From an uncultured Candidatus Melainabacteria bacterium (GTDB lineage Bacteria; Cyanobacteriota; Vampirovibrionia; LMEP-6097), in assembly GCA_937927525.1 (NCBI GenBank), contig CALBDR010000342.1:1-10536 (forward strand): DNA of 10,536 bases. The letters are read 5' to 3'. Shown here piece by piece: positions 1 to 4,949 of the stretch. The translations under genes and the position numbers were made by a program. Position 1 is the stretch's first letter; the number at the start of each line of letters is the position of its first letter. The notes beneath the pieces were generated by a model that was given only the letters and a program-made list of their open reading frames with translations, had not been told where the DNA came from and made no database searches.

Positions 1-102
1 ATTATAGGCTGTACAAACATCAAACCCAGTCTCCTTAAGAGAATAAGCCATGGGGTCGATAAGGTTTACTTCATCATCTACGAGTAAAATTTTGTAAGCC
101 AT
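1..102 (-). CDS. response regulator, receiver domain N-terminus (partial)
   Basis: Only the first 34 codons are inside the window; the gene runs off the left edge. The start MAYKILLVDDEVNLIDPM is the classic beginning of a CheY-like receiver domain: a hydrophobic first beta strand (ILLV) followed by the acidic pair D9-D10, which helps bind Mg2+ at the phosphorylation site. The phospho-accepting Asp and the output domain lie outside. The style of the first helix (DEVNLIDPMAYSLKETGF) resembles OmpR/PhoB-type regulators, but without the C-terminus this is a guess. The ATG at 102 is supported by AAGGA seven bases upstream. The gene has its own promoter just downstream of leuB, so it need not depend on leuB transcription. 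The protein would act in the cytoplasm as part of a two-component system whose kinase is not visible here. Confidence 0.9.
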   Translation of the reverse strand, partial: MAYKILLVDDEVNLIDPMAYSLKETGFDVCTAYN

Positions 103-126
103 AATATATCCTTAATATACCCTAAA

Positions 127-154
127 TGTTAAGAAATATTATCACTCTGTTAAG
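127..154 (+). repeat. TGTTAAG direct repeat at the response-regulator promoter
   Basis: TGTTAAG occurs at 127-133 and again at 148-154. The copies are 21 bases apart start to start, about two helical turns, so both face the same side of the DNA. One copy lies just downstream of the -10 box and the other between -10 and -35. Two-component regulators often bind such in-phase direct repeats and regulate their own gene. That role here is inference from spacing and position only. Confidence 0.35.
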
Positions 155-166
155 GAATTTCGACAA
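138..166 (-). promoter_or_regulatory. sigma-70 promoter of the response regulator
   Basis: On the minus strand, TTGTCG (-35, at 161-166) and GATAAT (-10, at 138-143) are separated by exactly 17 bases. They match the sigma-70 consensus at 4 of 6 and 5 of 6 positions. Transcription should begin near 131, leaving a leader of about 30 bases with the AAGGA site before the ATG at 102. The direct repeat TGTTAAG overlaps this promoter region. Confidence 0.55.
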
Positions 167-167
167 A

Positions 168-1232
168 TTAATTATTCAACTGTAAAGCTTGACTACAACT
201 ATCCAAAATGGCTTCACCAATCTCTTTCGTATTAGCTTTACCACCAAGGTCAGGAGTTAAAATACCTTTATTAAGTACTTCTTTCACTGCATTTTCAATA
301 ATATCTGCTTCTTTTTCTTTATTTAAACTAAATCTAAACATCATAGCTAAAGATAAAATCATCGCCATTGGATTTGCTAAGCCCTGCCCTGCAATATCAG
401 GAGCAGAACCATGAACTGGTTCATATAAACCAATTTCCCCACCTACAGATGCACTCGGCAATAAACCAATACTACCAGTAAGCATACTAGATTCATCTGA
501 AAGTATATCTCCAAACAAATTTCCAGTAAGCACAACATCAAATTGCTTAGGGTTTCTAATTAGCTGCATAGCAGCATTATCAATATACATGTGTGAAAGC
601 TCAACTTCTGGATAATCTTTAGCTACTTCGATCACAACATCCCTCCAGAGCTGAGAAACATTAAGTACATTTGATTTATCAACCGAACAAAGTTTTTTAT
701 TTCTCTTCATCGCCGCGTCAAAAGCAATTCTAGCTATCCTTTCAACTTCAGGCTTAGTATAAACCATTGTGTTTAATGCTCTTTCACCGTCATTAAGACT
801 AGGCTCACCGAAATAAATACCACCAGTAAGTTCTCTTACGACAACAAGGTCTACGCCTTTCACGACTTCAGGCTTCAGCGTCGATAAATCTACTAAAGCA
901 TCAAAAACAAATGCTGGACGAATATTTGCAAAAGCTCCTAAAAACTTTCTTAGAGCAAGTAAACCAGTCTCGGGTCTCTTGTCACGAGGTAAGTTATCAT
1001 ACTTAGGCGCACCTATTGCAGACATAAGTACTGCGTCTATGTCTTTTAATTTCTCTTGGCTTTCTTCTGGAAAAGGATTATCAAATTCATCAATAGCTTT
1101 ACCACCTAAATCAACATTAACTAAGCTGTATTCAGGTAAAAATAAAGCTATTAGCTTTTTAGCTTCAGCCATAATTTCAGGACCAATGCCATCACCATCT
1201 ATAATTGCAATTTTGTTTGATTTTATAGCCAT
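168..1232 (-). CDS. leuB: 3-isopropylmalate dehydrogenase
   Basis: LeuB oxidises and decarboxylates 3-isopropylmalate to 2-ketoisocaproate with NAD+, the third specific step of leucine synthesis, as a cytoplasmic dimer. The 354 residues match the family's normal length. Visible motifs are GDGIGPE (13-19), RELTGGIYFGEP (133-144, with catalytic Tyr140), SVDKSNVL (183-190, Lys186), YIDNAAMQL (216-224, Asp218), the metal-binding stretch GDILSDESSMLTGSIGLLPS (241-260, Asp242 and Asp246) and EPVHGSAPDIAGQGLANP (271-288) near the NAD site. RELTGGIYFG favours isopropylmalate dehydrogenase over the related tartrate and isocitrate enzymes. There is no Shine-Dalgarno site before the ATG; an extended -10 lies only eight bases upstream, so the mRNA may be leaderless. 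No other leu gene is visible, so the pathway is scattered or continues elsewhere. The response-regulator gene follows 65 bases downstream with its own promoter. Confidence 0.97.
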   Translation of the reverse strand: MAIKSNKIAIIDGDGIGPEIMAEAKKLIALFLPEYSLVNVDLGGKAIDEFDNPFPEESQEKLKDIDAVLMSAIGAPKYDNLPRDKRPETGLLALRKFLGAFANIRPAFVFDALVDLSTLKPEVVKGVDLVVVRELTGGIYFGEPSLNDGERALNTMVYTKPEVERIARIAFDAAMKRNKKLCSVDKSNVLNVSQLWRDVVIEVAKDYPEVELSHMYIDNAAMQLIRNPKQFDVVLTGNLFGDILSDESSMLTGSIGLLPSASVGGEIGLYEPVHGSAPDIAGQGLANPMAMILSLAMMFRFSLNKEKEADIIENAVKEVLNKGILTPDLGGKANTKEIGEAILDSCSQALQLNN

Positions 1233-1240
1233 AAGTGAAA

Positions 1241-1268
1241 ATTTTAGCAGTTATCAGCCTGTAGTTAA
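1241..1268 (-). promoter_or_regulatory. leuB promoter with extended -10
   Basis: On the minus strand the sequence TGCTAAAAT is an extended -10 (TG, one base, then TAAAAT at 1241-1246). Sixteen bases further upstream is TTAACT (1263-1268), a 4-of-6 match to the -35 box. The -10 ends eight bases before the leuB ATG, so transcription should start at or within a few bases of the start codon. This explains the missing Shine-Dalgarno site. Confidence 0.5.
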
Positions 1269-1269
1269 A

Positions 1270-1286
1270 ATATTTTTAGAAAATAT
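1270..1286. repeat. perfect inverted repeat beside the leuB promoter
   Basis: ATATTTT-TAG-AAAATAT is a perfect 7-base inverted repeat with a 3-base centre, starting two bases upstream of the proposed leuB -35 box. It could be a repressor operator or simply an A/T-rich UP element that helps RNA polymerase bind. The sequence alone does not decide between these. Confidence 0.4.
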
Positions 1287-1379
1287 CCACATCTAGTTTA
1301 AAATACAAGGCACTTAATGACCACAATATCAACTCTATTTAAAGATGAATCTATAGCCCAAGCACGTAATACAGATTCG

Positions 1380-1388
1380 TGATAGAAT
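1380..1388 (+). promoter_or_regulatory. extended -10 promoter of the 439-residue protein gene
   Basis: TGATAGAAT is an extended -10 (TG at 1380-1381, TAGAAT at 1383-1388, 5 of 6 to consensus). It ends 12 bases before the ATG at 1401, giving a leader of only about five bases and no Shine-Dalgarno site. No convincing -35 box lies 17 bases upstream, which is tolerable for extended -10 promoters. Confidence 0.35.
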
Positions 1389-1400
1389 TTTGTATTACCA

Positions 1401-2720
1401 ATGATTTTCAAGTTACCGAGCTTGCCTTTTTTTGGCAACAAAAGAGAGACCCAGGCTGTAAAGGAGCAGCCAAATGCTGCCTCAAACCAAGCTGATCAAG
1501 CAAGCCCAGCAAATAATCAAAGTAAATTAGACAATAGAAATAATGGTAAAACACTTGCTCAAACAATGGAAGAGCAGGCACACGACCCTAAAATTCGTCA
1601 AATGGCTCACTTTGATCCAGAAACTCCGATGTTTTCTCCTCCAGCTGTTCCCATAGCCTCTGCCCCACAAAAAATCCAAAATCTTCTAGGAAAAGAACTC
1701 ACTATTAAAGAAGAAATTGACCTAATGAGGACTTTAATTACTCAAACTTCACATATAAACAATCCTGAAACTGGTGAAAATATTGATCAATATATTATTC
1801 AGCTTCCACCTAAAGCTGCTGCTAATCTTTTAGCACCAAGCTTTGGTCAAAGAACCAAAAATTTTTTCAAATCATTAAACCCATTCTCAAAGAAAGAATT
1901 TGATCGAAGTACCATTAAAGAACTTAAGAAAAAACTTCACACTAATAAAGTGCCGAATCTAAAACAAAAACTTTTAGATGGAGCTATTAAAGCTCAAATT
2001 ATAGTCAACTACGATAAAAACACAGATTCTTACAGTGTAGATGTTTTAGGCTTAAGTAAAAAACCAGAAGAATTTTTATTAGAAGATAAAAAAGCCATAG
2101 GGATTATCAAAAGCCTCAAAAAAGACATCCCACAATTAAAGAAAAAACTCCTTAAAGAATACACTGGAAATAACTTGGCTCAAGAGTTAATTAAAGCTAA
2201 CTTTATAGGCTTAGAAAATTTCATAGCAAATGCAAATAAGAGCAAAGAAGCATTGATAACTGACCTGATGCAATTAAACGATGGCGACAAGCTTGCTGTG
2301 CTTGAAGCCATGCGTGATGAAAAAGAAAAGAGAATAGATGGATCCATGGGGCCAAAATTAGATAAAGCTAATCTAGCATCGAACCTTATGGCAAGACCTG
2401 GTCCTAACTATATGCCAGAAATTAATACAGTAGCTATTAAAGGTAAAAGCTTATACAATGAAGCGGACTGGGTTGGTATAGACCCAGAGACAAAAGAAAT
2501 AAAACATGATTTAAAACACTCGTTTATGAGCACCAAACGTCAATCTAATACGTTTTATTCACCAATAAACACTCTGTTTAGTTCACTTACCGAATTAATG
2601 TTCAATGGTAATCAACAAATCTCGGAGAAAAAGACTAAAGAAATAGTTTTACAGAATATTGAAAATGTCTTTAAATATGATTTAAATAAATCAACTCAGG
2701 TAAATGCAGAGAATAATTAA
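1401..2720 (+). CDS. unrecognised 439-residue lysine-rich cytoplasmic protein
   Basis: I do not recognise this family. The protein has no signal peptide and no membrane segment. Residues 17-60 are low-complexity, rich in Gln, Asn and Ala, and probably disordered. Residues 75-90 are Pro-rich. From about 95 onward it is mostly predicted-helical and lysine-rich, with clusters such as IKELKKKLHTNK and IPQLKKKLLKEY that suggest amphipathic helices. The last 100 residues are more polar. Coding is convincing because the frame stays open for 1.3 kb with codon use like its neighbours. The ATG at 1401 is the first start after two in-frame stops at 1380-1385, and an extended -10 overlaps those stops. 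The gene is divergent from leuB and converges on yvcK, with both TAA stops sharing the palindrome TTAA at 2717-2720. It may be a lineage-specific structural or adaptor protein, but no function can be assigned. Confidence 0.8.
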   Translation: MIFKLPSLPFFGNKRETQAVKEQPNAASNQADQASPANNQSKLDNRNNGKTLAQTMEEQAHDPKIRQMAHFDPETPMFSPPAVPIASAPQKIQNLLGKELTIKEEIDLMRTLITQTSHINNPETGENIDQYIIQLPPKAAANLLAPSFGQRTKNFFKSLNPFSKKEFDRSTIKELKKKLHTNKVPNLKQKLLDGAIKAQIIVNYDKNTDSYSVDVLGLSKKPEEFLLEDKKAIGIIKSLKKDIPQLKKKLLKEYTGNNLAQELIKANFIGLENFIANANKSKEALITDLMQLNDGDKLAVLEAMRDEKEKRIDGSMGPKLDKANLASNLMARPGPNYMPEINTVAIKGKSLYNEADWVGIDPETKEIKHDLKHSFMSTKRQSNTFYSPINTLFSSLTELMFNGNQQISEKKTKEIVLQNIENVFKYDLNKSTQVNAENN

Positions 2721-4003
2721 TCACTGAAAAGCTTCATAATAGTCTTAGCAAGTCTTCTAGGATTATGACGAACGAGGTTTCCTTTATTTAAAAGATTTGC
2801 ACTAAGAACTTTAAGTCCCATTTTCTTTAACTTTGAAGGGTTTAAATCTACAGGAAATTGTTCATCCGCACCGTATTTAGCTAATTGTTTTTTATTAGGG
2901 CTTTTCTCATTAACGACTACATAGTCAACAAGATTCTTGTCAACACCACTGTGATCAGAAATAGCTTGAACATGGTCAGATACAGAATAACCAGTGGTTT
3001 CACCAGGTTGAGTCATAACATTACAAACATAAACCTTTTTAGCTGAGGATTCTAAAATAGCTTTGCTCAGACCTGGAACAAGCAAGTTAGGAATAATGGA
3101 AGTATAAAGACTTCCTGGACCCAAAATGATTAGTTCTGCATCAGCAATAGCTTCTAAAACTTCAGGAAGAATCTCCGGTTTAGGGTCTTCACATGAAATT
3201 TCTATAATCCTACCAACTCCTGATGGAATATTTGATTCACCATGGACAATTGATCCATCTTCAAACTTAGCGGTGATCTTCATCGGTGTGTTACTAACAG
3301 GAAGAACTTTTCCTCTAGTTTTTAAAATAGTACAGGCATGACTGACAGCATCAGCCATATTCTTCGAACCACCTAACTCGACTAAGGCTGTTAAGAATAA
3401 ATTTCCAAAACTATGATTTTTTAATGACTCTGGAGCTTCTTCATCAAATCGGTACTGGAACAGCTTAGTAATAACTTCTTCATCATAAGCTAAAGCAGCG
3501 ATACAGTTACGCATATCACCAGGAGGGACTATATTTAAACTCTCTCTTAAACGTCCACTAGAACCACCATCATCCGCAACAGTTACAACAGCAGTTATAT
3601 TACTACTATAATCTTTAAGACCTTTAAGCATATTAGATAATCCCGTTCCGCCACCGATGGCGACTATCTTAATGCCCTTTCCTTGCATATTATACCTATC
3701 AATGGTTTCAAGCATCGATGTTTCATCTGGGGCTAGTATCGAGAAAAGTTGCTTATTTGCTCTAAAAAGAGCAAATATTAGTAAAAAAGCACCTACTGTG
3801 ATGGCAATTATTCCACTAGTCGTAGGTGGGACATGGTCTGCTATAAAAGATAAAATATTCCAAATAAAATTAGAGATTACAGTTACAGGCCTTGCCTTTA
3901 AAATAAGAGCGAGACCAAAGGCAAGCATAGCGATACCAATAACCGTATAGATAAGCCAACGCTTAAAGCCAGGGAAGCTATATTTTCTAAATATATTGCC
4001 CAA
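2717..4003 (-). CDS. yvcK: YvcK/CofD-like gluconeogenesis factor with N-terminal membrane anchor
   Basis: YvcK proteins bind UDP-sugars such as UDP-GlcNAc and are needed for growth on gluconeogenic carbon and for normal cell-wall synthesis and shape. They share the fold of the phospholactate transferase CofD. Family motifs are present in order: IGGGTGLSNMLKGLK (116-130), TVADDGGSSGRLR (141-153), PPGDMRNC (160-167), NHSFGNLFLTAL (196-207), GPGSLYTSIIPNLLVPG (295-311), NVMTQPGET (328-336) and HNPRR (413-417). Ahead of this core is an extension of about 110 residues with two hydrophobic segments (about 16-36 and 61-81). The short Bacillus-type enzyme lacks it; cyanobacterial relatives often have one. 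The start is a TTG, supported by AGAGGA a few bases upstream; no in-frame ATG precedes the first membrane segment. The gene is last in the operon crcB, rapZ-C, yvcK, 10 bases after rapZ-C. The catalytic core should face the cytoplasm. Confidence 0.95.
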   Translation of the reverse strand: MGNIFRKYSFPGFKRWLIYTVIGIAMLAFGLALILKARPVTVISNFIWNILSFIADHVPPTTSGIIAITVGAFLLIFALFRANKQLFSILAPDETSMLETIDRYNMQGKGIKIVAIGGGTGLSNMLKGLKDYSSNITAVVTVADDGGSSGRLRESLNIVPPGDMRNCIAALAYDEEVITKLFQYRFDEEAPESLKNHSFGNLFLTALVELGGSKNMADAVSHACTILKTRGKVLPVSNTPMKITAKFEDGSIVHGESNIPSGVGRIIEISCEDPKPEILPEVLEAIADAELIILGPGSLYTSIIPNLLVPGLSKAILESSAKKVYVCNVMTQPGETTGYSVSDHVQAISDHSGVDKNLVDYVVVNEKSPNKKQLAKYGADEQFPVDLNPSKLKKMGLKVLSANLLNKGNLVRHNPRRLAKTIMKLFSD

Positions 4004-4012
4004 ATTCTTCCT
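4004..4012 (-). promoter_or_regulatory. ribosome binding site that selects the yvcK TTG start
   Basis: On the minus strand AGAGGAAGAAT precedes TTG at 4001-4003. The AGAGGA core is five bases from the TTG, the expected spacing. It lies in the short gap after the rapZ-C stop codon. It is the best evidence that yvcK starts at this TTG. Confidence 0.7.
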
Positions 4013-4013
4013 C

Positions 4014-4463
4014 TTAACTCTTTACTTCAAGATAACGAGGCAAATCTACATGCTCAACCTCGAATGCTATCTTCTTCCCAGTTTCATGGTTAATATCTCT
4101 ATTTTCGAACATTTTCTGCATTTTTTCAAATACTGATTGCGCAAAATAAACCGATCTATGTTTACCCCCAGTACATCTAAATGCAAAAGTTATAGATTCC
4201 ACATCAGATCTATAACTATTTTTAAGAGCATCCTCAATAAAATCATTAACTAAATCAGAGATTTTTTCTAATCTAAGCTGTATAGAGACATCTTTAGCAA
4301 AAAAATCTTGAATTTTAGCTTCAAGTCCATGCATTCCCTTTAATTCAGGAATCCAGAAAGGGTTACTTAAATCCCTTAAATTAAAGAGGAAGTCATGCTC
4401 AGGTGCTATTTCACCCGCAGCTTCATAATATTTTATTCCGTATGATATGAATCTAAATTTCAT
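4014..4463 (-). CDS. stand-alone RapZ C-terminal domain protein
   Basis: The 149 residues match only the C-terminal half of RapZ/YvcJ. The signature is YGIKYYEA (8-15), FNLRDLSNPFWIPEL (27-41) and FRCTGGKHRSVYFAQ (95-109), ending in a strand-plus-HVDLPR element (138-143). Full-length RapZ is about 280-290 residues, with an N-terminal P-loop nucleotide-binding domain; no Walker A motif is present here. In E. coli the C-terminal domain binds small RNAs that control glucosamine-6-phosphate synthase and carries the metabolite-sensing site. That knowledge belongs to the full protein, and transfer to this short form is inference. The start codon overlaps the crcB stop as ATGA (4460-4463), suggesting translational coupling, and yvcK follows 10 bases later. 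In many bacteria rapZ (yvcJ) sits next to yvcK, so synteny supports the call. There is no sign of truncation by frameshift: the ORF begins cleanly at the domain edge. Confidence 0.88.
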   Translation of the reverse strand: MKFRFISYGIKYYEAAGEIAPEHDFLFNLRDLSNPFWIPELKGMHGLEAKIQDFFAKDVSIQLRLEKISDLVNDFIEDALKNSYRSDVESITFAFRCTGGKHRSVYFAQSVFEKMQKMFENRDINHETGKKIAFEVEHVDLPRYLEVKS

Positions 4464-4816
4464 AGGCTAACACCAATTTTATAACCAATATAACAGCATA
4501 GCAAACATGCAAAAACTGATATCAGAACATATAACGTTGCTTTTAAAATCTGACCTGAAATTAAAGAATTCATAGTCTCAAGACTAAAAGCACTGAAAGT
4601 AGTTAAACTGCCAAGGAATCCAATATTTATCAAAAGTAATAAATTGGGTGCTAAGGATCCAGAAAAACGAGCATAGCTAAAGCCAGCAAGTGTAGAACCG
4701 ATGATATTCACGATAAGAATAGGAATTAGAGCATAAGAATATACTAAATACCTTAAAGAAGCTCCTATAATAGCGCCAATAGAAACATATAAAATTTCTC
4801 CTAGAAAATTAAGCAT
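4460..4816 (-). CDS. crcB: CrcB/Fluc fluoride ion channel
   Basis: Fluc proteins are small dual-topology dimers that let fluoride leak out of the cell, protecting enzymes such as enolase. The 118 residues match the usual length and show four hydrophobic helices (about 5-25, 30-50, 59-78 and 90-115). Family signatures are GAIIGASLRYL (14-24), IVNIIGSTLAGF (35-46, with the conserved Asn) and GFLGSLTTFSAFSLET (66-81), which carries the TTFSxF stretch lining the fluoride path. It is the first gene of the operon with rapZ-C and yvcK, overlapping rapZ-C by four bases. There is no Shine-Dalgarno site before the ATG; a possible extended -10 lies six bases upstream, so translation may be leaderless. 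I looked for a fluoride riboswitch in the 130-base leader region and did not see its conserved core. An inverted repeat lies over the -35 region instead. Confidence 0.96.
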   Translation of the reverse strand: MLNFLGEILYVSIGAIIGASLRYLVYSYALIPILIVNIIGSTLAGFSYARFSGSLAPNLLLLINIGFLGSLTTFSAFSLETMNSLISGQILKATLYVLISVFACLLCCYIGYKIGVSL

Positions 4817-4822
4817 AAGTCT

Positions 4823-4851
4823 AAAATATCACTAAAAAATAATAATTGTAA
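4823..4851 (-). promoter_or_regulatory. candidate promoter of the crcB operon
   Basis: On the minus strand TTACAA (4846-4851) is followed after 17 bases by TATTTT (4823-4828), which is preceded by TG plus one base, the extended -10 form. The -10 ends six bases before the crcB ATG. The individual matches are modest (3 of 6 and 4 of 6), so this is tentative. If right, the crcB message is leaderless. Confidence 0.35.
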
Positions 4852-4871
4852 GCTTTGTCAGAACTTACAAT
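4845..4871 (-). repeat. inverted repeat upstream of crcB (operator or attenuator)
   Basis: ATTGTAAG (4845-4852) and CTTACAAT (4864-4871) form a perfect 8-base inverted repeat around an 11-base spacer. On the minus strand the second arm runs into TATTATTTTTT, so as RNA it would form a weak A/U-rich terminator-like hairpin. As DNA it overlaps the proposed crcB -35 box and would suit a dimeric repressor. No gene upstream on this strand needs a terminator, which favours a regulatory role for crcB. Confidence 0.5.
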
Positions 4872-4932
4872 ACATGTTTAACAAATGTTAATGGAGCCTC
4901 CCCGTTAAACTAGATAAAGTATTCAATTAAAA

Positions 4933-4949
4933 TAGGAGTTTAAGTTATG
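4933..4949 (+). promoter_or_regulatory. strong Shine-Dalgarno plus ATG, out of frame with the DUF1800 frame
   Basis: AGGAG lies eight bases before the ATG at 4947-4949, the best Shine-Dalgarno/start pair on the plus strand here. The frame it opens ends after ten codons (MGKSLQYHNP, stop at 4977-4979), while the DUF1800 frame runs one base out of step across the same bases. Either a one-base indel in the GGG at 4949-4951 separated start from gene, or the pair is a chance or decayed remnant. Confidence 0.6.

Noticed and set aside
208..1296. Plus-strand open frames across leuB (208-414 and 979-1296)
   Set aside because: They are antisense shadows of the strongly conserved leuB reading frame and have no ribosome sites or family motifs.
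1380..1385. An alternative genetic code reading TGA or TAG as an amino acid, which would extend the 1401 gene upstream
   Set aside because: Both TGA and TAG would need to be reassigned, and genes here end normally on TGA (crcB, the 68-residue gene) and TAA; the bases are better explained as a -10 box.
4817..4946. A fluoride riboswitch upstream of crcB
   Set aside because: I read both strands and found no conserved riboswitch core; the GGAGCCTCC palindrome at 4892-4900 is too short and lacks the paired elements.
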